From Ambrosia x helenae (Eukaryota; Streptophyta; Magnoliopsida; Asterales; Asteraceae): DNA of 64,000 nucleotides. A model generated the notes under the pieces. It was not told the origin of the DNA and did not search any database. It saw only the letters and a list, made by a program, of their open reading frames with translations. Position numbers and translations under genes: made by a program. The stretch covers positions 154,285,889 to 154,349,888 of the forward strand of contig CM061231.1 in NCBI GenBank assembly GCA_030844895.1, in the 5' to 3' direction. Positions 11,602-21,900 of this stretch are shown piece after piece. The stretch's first letter is position 1. Every line of letters begins with the position of its first letter.

Positions 11602-12547
11602 TCTATATCTATATTATCTTATTAAGGAGGAGTGACGGCTACAAAGGTAATTTTACTCGGCGCACAAGTTTTGAAGCAATATGTATAAAGGATTATAGCA
11701 CAATTTAAAAGGGTAGATTGGTCCATCACATGACAATTAAGACGCTTGCAGGGCTAACTTTGCCAATTTGTTCTTCTCTTCATGAGTAAACCTAATATAC
11801 ATTCCACTCATACCCTTGTCTCTTCAACATCCCTCATCAATTGAAACTGAAAGTTTGAAGCAATCAACAGCCATTCCAAACGTATGAAGCATCAAGCATC
11901 ATGTTCATTAAGCATGAAGCATCTCACTCAATCTCTTCAAAAACCATTAAAAACTCCCCCTTTCCTGATCGATTCCATCTCTTCAAAACTATCAAGTATC
12001 TTAATCGACTGGAAACCATTCCCGTAATCAATAATCCCATTTCCAGTCTTTTTGTTTTTCGAACCCAAAGAAGCCATCTCGAGTTCATGTTGAAGAGGCT
12101 AAGCAATTGAATCATCAAGCCTAAATCAAGGCGTCCTAATTGATTAATCAGGTAAATTATTTGTTTAAAACCCTTATTTGCTTTTTGTTAGGGGTGAGAA
12201 GTTCAAGGTTCCAACCCAACAGAACTGTGGAACCGAACCACCTCAGTTTTTTATCCTTTTAATCTTTATGAGTTGCTTAGTTTCGGTTTTGAGTTTTAGA
12301 TGCTGTAAATTAGATTTAGTGAATACAAAGAGAAAAAAGTATGTATGATTGTTTTATCTATTACTGTGCTTTTGTGAATTCAGACTAAAAATATTGTCGT
12401 GATGTACAATTGGTAAATAAAGTGAGGACAACAGATAGTCTCAGCTTCTCGCGATCCATTTTTGTTTTGAAGCTAGATAGGCATGAATGTAGTTTGCCAA
12501 AAATAGAAAGGTTTCAGAGGTTATATGCTGAGATGCAGTAGACAGAA

Positions 12548-13386
12548 CCTGTGAAATATGGTACAAACGGTCGACCTTCAAAGCTTGATACAAATGGTCA
12601 AGCTGTGAAGTTGGGTGCCAATGGTAAACCTATGAATTTGGGTACCAACGGTCAACCTGTGAAGTTGGGAAGGCAAGTAAACCAATTAGCATGGTTCCCA
12701 TGTGAATAATAAGCATGTACTCAATCAAAGAGCTGGAATGCTAAATGGATCAACAAAAAGTGTTAATGGAACATGTCTTGTTAAGAGAGAAATTACACCG
12801 CCAATAGTCAAGTCTATGAAAATAAAAGAGCTCACAGGATTACCACCTTCTGAAGACTTACGTGTCTTGCCATCGGACAAAGCTTTTAGGTGGGCAAATG
12901 AAAATTATAATTCAGTACAAAGGTCAATAGATATGTGGTCTTTTGTTCTCTCTTTGCGTGTTCGTGTTCTATTTGATAATGCAAAGTGGGCATATCCTTG
13001 TGGTTTTACAGAAGAAAACATGTTTGAATTTCTATAAATGAATAGTGTTTGATTTCTGCTATCAATTTAGTAACTTTTGTATGCATATCTAGAAAGACAA
13101 AAGATGAAAAACGGCTTCATGGTTAAGAGAATGCGTGCTTCAACTTGGCCCAACTTTTATTACACTTGGGCAGTTAGCTTCAACAAGATCAGATTTATTC
13201 CCACGTGAATTTGTTGACGAACTCGCCAAATTACAGGTATAGCTCACTTCTTTGCGTATAGTTTGGTGATCTCAACAACATGATGTAAGATTAAATACGG
13301 ATTCTAATATTCTTTTGTTTTCATTGTGATAATTATATGGTTCAGGATAGAGTACCAGCCTTTTCACTAGAAAAAGCGAAAGATTA
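12548..13386 (+). pseudogene. Captured exons of an ABC1-family kinase (ABC1K7/ABC1K8-like)
   Basis: An exon-like stretch to about 13015 has an NGxPVKLG-type repetitive lead and then SEDLRVLPSDKAFRWANENY and WSFVLSLRVRVLFDNAKWAY. Exon 13093-13236 encodes LGQLASTRSDLFPREFVDEL and exon 13346-13386 begins DRVPAFS. This order matches the region N-terminal to the kinase core of plastid ABC1 (AarF/UbiB-type) kinases involved in prenyl-lipid and iron/oxidative-stress functions. Splice sites between the last two exons are preserved. A TGA near the start of the second exon and a TAA in the third make it non-functional. Capture by the surrounding Helitron is the simplest origin. Confidence 0.75.
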
Positions 13387-13898
13387 ATGTTATGTGGGAA
13401 ACACCAGCTTAAACGAAATCATTCGGGTTATGTCGTTTGGTCTGCATCGTGCTGAATTGTCAAGACAACATGTGAGAACTCTCAGTAACCGGTCTGTGAT
13501 TAGTGATCTACTATGTTTTGTTCACAATTTGGTGTTTTTTGATAATTTGTAGTTACATAACTATGTTTCCTTTCTTGAGCAAGATGGAACAGGATTTAAG
13601 GGTCAGATCACTATAACTGGATTCAAGAATGGGGATGTTGATCTCATACATTCGCCATGTACATATCAGGTACTTTTATGATGTAATGCTTCTTAAACAT
13701 TTTATTATATTTATTACTTGTTGGTGAGTATTTTAGGATCTCATATAAGCTTAATAGATCAAAATGATTTGCCAAATGTTAATTTTGAAATATTTTAAAT
13801 ATAGTTCTATATAACTTATATTCACAACATTGTTGACTCAAGTGATTCATGTATTGCAGGCTGAAGTTGTTTTCCAGCCATGGACATCTTTAGAGAGC
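13387..13898 (+). pseudogene. Captured exons of an unrecognised gene
   Basis: Two clear exon-like pieces flanked by AG and GT: 13553-13669 (LHNYVSFLEQDGTGFKGQ..., ending IHSPCTYQ) and 13860 onward (AEVVFQPWTSLES). A possible earlier piece near 13415-13490 reads SFGLHRAELSRQH. I do not recognise the parent gene. The arrangement, retaining introns, is what Helitron capture of genomic DNA gives. Confidence 0.45.
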
Positions 13899-13946
13899 TG
13901 GGTTTTAAAAAGCGCGCCTGAGGCGCGCCTAGGCGCAAGTCGCAGC

Positions 13947-14235
13947 CTAGGGTTAGACAATAGTTGTGCACATACGAACGAGATGCACATTCTAGCACAT
14001 GACATGTTGATTACGAATGAAGTTGTATGAGTTATCCAAACGCACGACATGCAAGCATGTCACTATGTCAGCATATATGGTACTTATTTACGTTAGGGTG
14101 TGTAGTTCCAAATACACATCCCATTGCATTGCATCATGAGGTCCCCATTTCTTTTGTACCATATATATAAAAAAGAAGCATATGAAGTTACACAACTATG
14201 TATGAAAATACTAATAAGAAGAGGTTTCTTACTTA
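13947..14235 (+). repeat. Direct repeat, copy 2, abutting the intact Helitron
   Basis: 289 bp, nearly identical to copy 1 at 11116-11601 without its hAT-type insert, and again ending at the A in front of a Helitron TC terminus. Either the DNA flanking a Helitron was copied with it, or a segment was duplicated later. Confidence 0.85.
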
Positions 14236-14590
14236 TCTATATTATCTTATTAAGGAGGAGTGATGGCTAACATAGTCATTTTCATTTTCGTACAACTTAA
14301 GAAGCAACATGTACAACATATTTTAGCAAGAAATTTAAGGATATTATGGGTATAATTGTGAACATTAAGACACTTAGGAGGATATGTTTGTACTTTTACC
14401 ATCATTATCTTACTCACATCTTAAGATTCTATTCCACTCTTACCCTCATGACCACACCAATAAATTATCCATTGAATTATCTTTAAGAATTGTTTTAATT
14501 GTGTTTATTGGAAGGTGAGACCTTTGAGTGCTCTGATGAAGTGTATATGTCATCTTCTTAATATTGTAGTTCATTATCTTTAAAGGTTAG

Positions 14591-14851
14591 GAAGAAGAGC
14601 TCCGGATGAAAAAAGTTACACTAAATATCTCCAAGGTGAAGAAATTTTGGACAAAAATTGAGAAGCTGGTAAGTCATATATGTAATTTAGTATATGAGGG
14701 GTTTGTTTTACATTATAATTTTGATACATATTTATTTTCTATAAAATATCATGTCATTTTAGGTGTTGTACAAGCATCGGTTAGAGCTTGATCAAAAGAA
14801 GAAAAAAACTCTTGATAAGCATCTTGAATTTCTTCTAGGGCAAACCGAAAG
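14591..14851 (+). pseudogene. PIE1: PIE1 (SWR1 ATPase) HSA-region exons, copy 1
   Basis: Exons 14591-14668 and 14763-14851 are separated by a GT-AG intron of 94 bp. They encode LNIS-VKKFWTKIEKL, then VLYKHRLELDQKKKKTLDKH and LEFLLGQTER. This is the HSA helix of PIE1, the SWR1-complex ATPase that deposits H2A.Z. One aspartate codon (the plant protein reads NISKD) is missing. Only two exons are present, so no functional protein is expected. RNA from the cassette could match the parent gene. Confidence 0.85.
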
Positions 14852-15154
14852 GTAATTTCTTGACCTATGAATTTGGTTATTTTACTCTCTAATGGGCCAA
14901 CTAGGTAAAATAAAATAAAACTAGACAGGAGGAATGTAGTTCAAATAGGTCGGATGGTTTACCATCATTATCTTACTCACATCTTAAGATTCTATTCCAC
15001 TCTTGCCCTCATGACCACACCAATAAATTATCCATTGAATTATCTTTAAGAATTGTTTTAAGTGTGTTTATTGGAAGGTGAGACGTTTGAGTGCCTCTGA
15101 TGAAGTGTATATGTCATCTTCTTAATATTGTAGTTCATTATCTTTAATGGTTAG

Positions 15155-15415
15155 GAAGAAGAGCTCTGGATGAAAAAAGTTGCACTAAATATCTCAAAGG
15201 TGAAGAAATTTTGGACAAAAATTGAGAAGCTGGTAAGTCATATATGTAATTTAGTATATGAGGGGTTTGTTTTACATTATAATTTTGATACATATTTATT
15301 TTCTATAAAATATCATGTCATTTTAGGTGTTGTACAAGCATCGGTTAGAGCTTGATCAAAAGAAGAAAAAAGCTCTTGATAAGCATCTTGAATTTCTTCT
15401 AGGGCAAACCGAAAG
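15155..15415 (+). pseudogene. PIE1: PIE1 HSA-region exons, copy 2
   Basis: Exons 15155-15232 and 15327-15415, the same organisation as copy 1 with a few substitutions (KKVALNIS, KKKKALDKH). Intron splice sites are kept. Confidence 0.85.
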
Positions 15416-15718
15416 GTAATTTCTTGACCTATGAATTTGGTTATTTTACTCTCTAATGGGCCAACTAGGTAAAATAAAATAAAATAAGACAGGAAGAATG
15501 TTGTTCAAATAGGTCGGATGATTTACCATCATTATCTTACTCACATCTTAAGATTCTATTCTACTCTTGCCCTCATGACCACACCAATAAATTATCCATT
15601 GAATTATCTTTAAGAATTGTTTTAATTGTGTTTATTGGAAGGTGAGACGTTTGAGTGCCTCTGATGAAGTGCATATGTCATCTTCTTAATATTGTAGTTC
15701 ATTATCTTTAATGGTTAG

Positions 15719-15978
15719 GAAGAAGAGCTCCGGATGAAAAAAGTTGCACTAAATATCTCCAAGGTGAAGAAATTTTGGACAAAAATTGAGAAGCTGGTAA
15801 GTCATATATGTAATTTAGTATACGAGGGGTTTGTTTACATTATAATTTTGATACATATTTATTTTCTATAAAATATTATGTCATTTTAGGTGTTGTACAA
15901 GCATCGGTTAGAGCTTAATCAAAAGAAGAAAAAAGCTCTTGATAAGCATCTTGAATTTCTTCTAGGGCAAACCGAAAG
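15719..15978 (+). pseudogene. PIE1: PIE1 HSA-region exons, copy 3
   Basis: Exons 15719-15796 and 15900-15978. The second exon is one of the more diverged (LELNQKKKKALDKH). The intron is about the same size and keeps GT-AG ends. Confidence 0.85.
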
Positions 15979-16850
15979 GTAATTTCTTGACCTATGAATT
16001 TGGTTATTTTACTCTCTAATGAGCCAACTAGGTAAAATAAAATAAAATTAGACAGGAAGAATGTTGTTCAAATAGGTCGGATGGGTCAAAAGTTTGCCAA
16101 AGTGTAATTTGTAAATTGTAAAACATAAAATCTCATTTTTTGATTGAAGTCTCATATTTTCTGTTTACTTTTCTCCTTCTTTGAGAGTTATTAATTTGTG
16201 CCATATTTACGCAAAACTGTAAAGCAACTAGATTTTTGTTTGTTTTTCAATTGGATGGTTTGTAAATGATATACTTCATATATAAATAGACATATTTAAT
16301 TTAATGTTACCAACATTACAAATACAAGCATTATGTTATCTATATACATCTATGTGAAATATAGTTTGAAAACACATTGCATAGTACACGCACTTAAATT
16401 TTCATTGATAATGAGTATGGTATGTTGATTGATAACAAGACCTTTTGGTTTCATCATAATTGTGATAGTGAGAACTTATGTTTTCTTTGCTTAACGCCAA
16501 TTCATTGAATTAAAATTGAACTTGTGGAGTCTGCTATAATACTATACCCAGGTTAAAATTTGTATAATATATGACTGAAGTCATCTGAATGTAAGGATGG
16601 AAGAAGTGATGTGATCTTGCTTAAGTTCTTGAAAGCTAACTTTAAAGTCAAAGATTTTTTTTAATGCTTAAGAACACATTTTTACGTAGAAAAGCTTGTC
16701 GCATTGACGATTTGGTATATGAAAATATTGGATATGGACTTGATAAACTAATATGGAGTATCATACTTTATATTATAGCTCCCGCGGCAACGCGCGGGCT
16801 TTCTACTAGTGTAGGTATTAACCATGTCACCTTGATAGGGAATAATAACA

Positions 16851-17123
16851 TATAACACTCCGCCTTTAATATCATCTAATATTGTCCGCTTTGCTCACTA
16901 GAATGTCACGGATTTGTTTTCGGTTGCCCGAGTGAACACTTCCTGGGAGGTCACCTATCAAGGAATTAGTGTCACTCGAGCACGCTCAACTATGGAGTTT
17001 TCATGTGCTCCATAGCTATATGCGCCCAAAATGCGTTGGTGATTTAAGAGACAAAACATTACTTGTGAACCAAAGATCTCTCATGTCTACAGACGATGTG
17101 AGATATGCTTAGAGTGTTACGCA
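16851..17123 (-). mobile_element. Cassandra-like TRIM LTR with 5S rRNA segment
   Basis: On the minus strand the sequence runs from about TGCGTAAC to GGCGGAGTGTTATA, about 273 bp. At 16935-17005 it resembles the reverse complement of plant 5S rRNA: CTTCCTGGGAGGTCACC, CGAGCACGCTCAAC and TATGGAGTT match well. GCGGACAATATTAGATGATA beside it is typical of Cassandra LTRs. Only one LTR is present, so this is a solo LTR. The 5S part is too diverged to be a functional 5S gene. The target duplication is unclear. Confidence 0.7.
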
Positions 17124-17350
17124 ACATTAAATATGTGCGTTTCTTTTGTTTGGCTTTTCTTGTTTGATTCACATTCTATATATTTTCATTAACCTCTAGG
17201 CTTACTTCCTTCACAGTTAACCGTTATGAATATAAATATAAAGAATTCGTTATTTTCAACTTTATGATATAATTTTTATTTGTTATGTTAGTAATTTAGA
17301 AATTTATATACATAAGTATTTAAAATATAAATTAAAATAATATATATATA
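17124..17350. other. AT-rich spacer
   Basis: Very AT-rich sequence ending in a (TA)n tract beside the first foldback MITE. No gene seen. Confidence 0.6.
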
Positions 17351-17758
17351 GGGTCAAGATTGTGTACAAAGTGTTTTTTTTTTTGTGAGAAGTGTTAAAA
17401 ATTAATACTTAGACATCATTTTTTGAACTTAGTCGTGATGTTTTGGATTGTTTTGCCTATAAAAACATTAAACATAACAATTAAAAACCAAAAACAATGT
17501 ATTTTAGGCTTAAAACTTAAAACACCATGCTAAGAACATTAGCAATGTGTTTTAAGCGTTAAGTAGTGTGTTTTAGCTGTTTTTTTAAATTTAATGACTA
17601 TAATACATTGTATTGTGTTTTAGATTGTTGTGTTTGGTGTTTTTCAAGTTAAAACAACCTAAAACATCATTCCTAAATCCAAAACATGATGTCTACATGT
17701 CAATTCTTAGTCCTTCTCACACTTCTCACGAAAAATGTACTTTGTACAGGATCCTAAA

Positions 17759-17760
<2 letters not shown>
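17351..17760. mobile_element. Foldback MITE next to a (TA)n tract, copy 1
   Basis: Arms of roughly 70 bp are inverted: GTGTACAAAGTG, then GTGAGAAGTGT, then TAGACATC at left, with matching complements at right ending GTACAGGATCCTAAACC. It is bounded by TA repeats on both sides, as for MITEs that insert into (TA)n. No coding region. Confidence 0.8.

Positions 17761-17800
<40 letters not shown>
17761..17800. repeat. (TA)20 microsatellite between two MITEs
   Basis: Forty bases of perfect TA repeat separate the two foldback MITEs. Confidence 0.95.
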
Positions 17801-17802
<2 letters not shown>

Positions 17803-18191
17803 TAGAGGATTTTGTAGGAATATTGTTTTGTGTGAGAAGTGTAGGAATGATTAAGAATTGACATGCAGGCATCATGTTTTTTATTTTGAAATGATGTGTT
17901 GGGTTGTTTTGGCTTGAAAAACACTTAGCACAACAATATACAAAAATTTAAAACACAATCCAATATATTATAGTCATTAAATTTAAATTACAGATAAAAC
18001 ACCCTAGTAATTACTTAAAACACTCTGCTTAAAATACATTGTTTTTGGTTATTAATTTGTTATGTTTGATGTTTTTCTATGCAAAACAATCCAAAACATC
18101 ATGAATACGTCAAAAAAAATATGCATACGTATCAATTTTTAATCTTTCCTACACTTCTCACACAAACCAATATTCCTACAAGAACCCTACC
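17801..18191. mobile_element. Foldback MITE next to a (TA)n tract, copy 2
   Basis: The inverted ends are GGTAGAGGATTTTGTAGGAA and, at right, TTCCTACAAGAACCCTACC. Internal words GTGAGAAGTGTAGGAA and ATGATGTGTTGGGTTGTTTT show it belongs to the same family as 17351-17760. TA repeats flank it. Confidence 0.8.
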
Positions 18192-18231
18192 ATATATATA
18201 AATATATATATCTTCTATATATATAAATAAA

Positions 18232-18917
18232 TGTTGGATCAGTATATTGGTCTTTTGTTAGAACTTGCTAGTTGACACTTAAGTGTTTAGCAAGTTCTTG
18301 ATGAGTGATAGCACAGCGGAATGTTTATAAGTTTAAAGCTACACTTATCAACAGGAGTTATTACTCCCCCTGGATTCAAGAACTAATAAATGATAAGTGT
18401 TTATTGAGAATCTAAGTATTGAATGAGAATGAAACACTTTGACAGATTCTCAGTAAACACGAAATGGAAATAACAATAATAAGTGTTGAAGGATTTCTTG
18501 TATTAAAATCAATGTCTAAAACAGAGGGATGAACCCTTCTATTTATAGACGTTACAAATACATGAACCTTGCCAAAAGCAAGTTCAGAAACAAGTTGCAA
18601 CAAGTTGCAGTCTTGGAACTTGTACATAAAGCAAAAAGAAACATTAAAGTAATAAACTACTGATATACAAAGGCGGTGGAAAAGATCTTCATGTAGTACT
18701 GATGAATGACAAACTACTGATGAGTAGTTTGTCTTCAGTAGAAGTGTCTGGTTTGAACTTCAGAACTTCTGATGACTTTCTTCTTCAGTACTTCTGAATC
18801 TCTTCTTCAGCAGTTTGATCCTTCTTCTTCAGCAGTTCTATACTTATAATATTTTGACAGAAGTGAATTAGACTAAGGTTTGCAAAAGTGGTTTCACCAA
18901 TCCTTTTTGTCCTAACA
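18232..18917 (-). repeat. Element A 3' LTR
   Basis: 686 bp with TG..CA ends. Compared with the 5' LTR I noticed differences at 18240, 18390 and 18847 only. It holds a cluster of AACTWCTGAWG words at 18655-18840 and an internal AATCCAGGGGGAG (minus strand, about 18361-18376). Confidence 0.95.
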
Positions 18918-18931
18918 ATCTCCCCCTGGAT
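18918..18931 (-). promoter_or_regulatory. Element A polypurine tract
   Basis: On the minus strand ATCCAGGGGGAGAT abuts the 3' LTR. It primes plus-strand DNA synthesis. Confidence 0.85.
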
Positions 18932-18958
18932 TGATGAAGCCAAAACCTTACTAATTCC

Positions 18959-21900
18959 TTATTGTTCTTTTCTGTCCTTCACAATTTTCCATATTCCTTT
19001 GAACATGGAATTCTTGAGCTGGTTCAGTTGATCATCAGTAAGAGACCCTTTCTGTGGTTCTAAGTGTTGGATTGTAAGCAGGTCTTTGGTTGATAGTTTC
19101 TTCAGTTCATTCATCGACCTATATGCCCTACTTGTTTGATCTCTTCTTGTCACAAGTACTGAGTTGTTATCAGTAAAGGACCATCTGATGATTGGTACTT
19201 TAGACTTGTCAAAGTCTGCAGTGTAGGGAACCATGGTGGTACCCTGGGTTTCTCCTGAGTGTTGAATGTTTTCAACTTCAGTGACTCTCAGGTGGGATTC
19301 ACTTCCCTGCTGTTGTTCCATCACATTAGGTATCTGAAATGTTGGCAAATGATGTTCAGTTACTACCTTAGTGTGCAGTTTGTCTGTGATGGTCTTCTGG
19401 ATTTGATATGCAAAGGTGGAAGGATCCCTGAATTGTGTGATCAGAGGCTTTTCTTCTCTGTCAAAATCAGAATGGACTACTGTACTACCTTCTAGTAGTA
19501 CCATTCTGAAATCAGTCTTTACTTTCTCCTCTGATTTCTTTCTTTGTGTAGCTGGTCTTCTTTGAACACCAGAAGTTCTAACTACTGAAGTTGAAGCTTC
19601 AGCAGTTTGAAACTTCTCTGGATTAGCAGCCCTTGCAGCCTTATATTTTCTATATGTGTCCACCAATCTTTCTTCTTTCCATTTGGACACTAAGGCTTTT
19701 GAACCATAACCATTAGCTACCAGTTCTTCTATCATCTGAGCTCTCTTGGCCTTTGTGTCTTTACTTGTTGCAAGTTTATCTGCAATTAGTTGAGCTCTTC
19801 TTGTCAGCTCTTCCACAGAGAGTCTCTTCAATGTGTGGGCTTTGATTTTGCTGTTCTTTGTAATGTAAGACATCAGTTGATGTCTTTTATCTTCTTCAGC
19901 AATTTCATCTAGGCTAGCCTGCCTTTGGAGTTCAGCTTCATAAGCCTGAAGTTTTTCTTCATGGCTTAGATCTAAGTTATCCCTTTCTTCCAGTGTTTTC
20001 CAGATCTGATCTTCTCTGGCCTTCTTTTGGGCTGCCACTAAACTCTTCTCAAGTAGTTCTGCTGATTGAGAGATTGGAGAAGGGTTTAGCACAGTCATTG
20101 TGGTAACTGTTGTAGTAGGCCTGGTAGGAACAGAGGTTGGTTGAATAGGAGCAGTTGATCTGGAAGGGTCAGCAGTTTGAGTCTTGGAAGTAGGGATGAG
20201 CATACGGTCCCGAAAACCGATCCCGAACCGAAAAAGTACCGATCCCGTACCGAACCGATACCAAACCGAGGGTGTTCGGTATCGGTACCCACATTTAAAG
20301 GTTTTCGGTTTCGGTATTATCGGTATCGGTACGGGATCGGTATGGTATCGGTATTTTAAAGTAAAATACCAATACCACACCGGTACCGTGCCGATACCGA
20401 ACCGATACCGATACCGTACCGGTATAGTCGGTATCGGTATCGGTATTGGTTTTTTGGACTTTTCGGTATCGGTATTGTCGGGATCGGTATCGGTTCGGTA
20501 CCGATACCGTCCCGAGCTCATCCCTACTTGGAAGTGTTAACTTCTGATGGGTTGACAACTTCTGAAGGTTTGTCAACTACTGAAGGATTGTCTTCAGCAC
20601 TTTCTGATTCTTCATCAGAACTTTGGCCATCAGAAGTTTCTTCATTGTGCCCTTGGGATTCATCAGACTTTTCAGCATCTTCTATTTCTTGAATAGAGAC
20701 ACCAAATTGTTGGGCCAGTTTTTCTTTTCTGGCTTGATTCTTCTGATCTCTTTCAAGGATAGCCACTCTTGCCCTTATCCTGGCTTCGAATGACTCCTTA
20801 GGTTCCCTAATTTTCTCCCCCTTTTTGGATTCATCAAGTTTGGAAGTTGAGGGTTGGGAGAAATGACCTGTAAGAGTAGCAATCTGTCTGCTGTTGAATT
20901 CAATCTTGTTGGACAGATCGTTCATCTTTGTCTTGATCACTCCAAATTGGTTCTTGATTGACAGCTCCAAGTTAGTTGTGTATGTTTGGAAGTGATTCTT
21001 GATGAGAGTGTTCATCATGTGGTACAGGGGACCATCTGGGCTGCATAGCTGGTTCATGTCTATGCTTGTTTGCCCAGGGAATTGGGTAGGCATTTGTAGT
21101 GAGGGGTGTGTTTTTGGTTGATCTTCTTGTTGTACAGAAGATGCCACTCTAGGGGAATCATGGATTGAGTGGGCTTTAACCTGAGATGGTGTGACTAGCT
21201 TCTTGAGCTTAGAGACACCAGGTGCAGGACCTTCACTTGTAGCCGTCAATTCAGTTGTTTGGTGTTTTGAAACATCATCCAAATCAATGGAATCATCTGA
21301 ATCCCTGATTACATCCTCAACGAGGACTGTATCAGTTACATCATGAGCTGAGCCCAACTCAGTTGTCTCATGTACCTCTTGTTCTTGGTTCAGAGGATTT
21401 CCTACCTCAGGCATTAAGCCTTCATTAGTAGTTGCCACAGTTGAGGTCTTAGCTATGTTACTTCTGTCCTCAGGTCCAGCACTGGGTGGTAAATGAGTAG
21501 TAGCAGCCTCAAAAGTACCAAAAGTTTCTAAGTTTGGGCTTAGAGACTCTGGTTCATCCTCATCTCTTTGGTTAGGGCTTTGAGTGTCCACATCCATGTC
21601 AATTTCTGAGGCTATGTCCCCTGTTTTATGTGGTTGATGGGGACTGACATGTGTAGATGGGACTTTCTCTTTTAGCCCAGAGAGAAGTTTGGCTATTTCA
21701 ATGTCTGGTTCAGAAATTTGGGGTGCTTGTTCAGTAGTTTGGGCAGTGGGTTCAGCAGTTTCAAACGAGGAATCTATTGGAATAGTTTTCTTAAGTCTTT
21801 TTCTTTTGAAAAGGATTGTTATTGGTGCTCTTGGTGGGGTTTGAGATGGATGAGACTGAGAGGATGTTTCAGTCACATCTTTAAGAAGTGCAGATTGCAC

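Larger units (their letters stand above)
11602..13946 (+). mobile_element. Helitron-like element 1, 3' end missing
   Basis: The 5' end follows an A and reads TCTATATCTATATTATC, then TTATTAAGGAGGAGTGA, like the intact Helitron at 14236. Its first 150 bp resemble that element but are clearly diverged. It carries fragments of at least two host genes (12548-13386 and 13387-13898). No hairpin-CTAGT end is present. At 13899-13946 it runs into GCGCGCCTGAGGCGCGCC, a fragment of another palindrome-rich repeat. Confidence 0.6.
14395..16084 (+). repeat. Three tandem 563-564-bp units inside Helitron 2
   Basis: Units start at 14395, 14958 and 15522 and each begins TTTACCATCATTATCTTAC. They differ by scattered substitutions and single-base indels. 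Each holds one PIE1 exon-intron-exon cassette. Confidence 0.93.
14236..16809 (+). mobile_element. Helitron 2, carrying three PIE1 exon cassettes
   Basis: The 5' end TCTATATTATC follows an A. The 3' end has a hairpin (CCCGCG..CGCGCGGG at about 16781-16798) followed by CTAG at 16806-16809 and then T. That fits the Helitron rule of insertion between A and T with TC...CTRR ends. There is no helicase, so it is non-autonomous. It contains three tandem 563-564-bp units and about 700 bp of unique AT-rich sequence. Confidence 0.85.

Noticed and set aside
16935..17005. A 5S rRNA gene
   Set aside because: Too diverged, incomplete and embedded in an LTR-like unit.
18959..20521. A single 520-codon gene starting at 20521
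   Set aside because: The first about 100 codons are MITE sequence. The real reading frame comes from ORF3 upstream of the MITE, and only the downstream part belongs to it.
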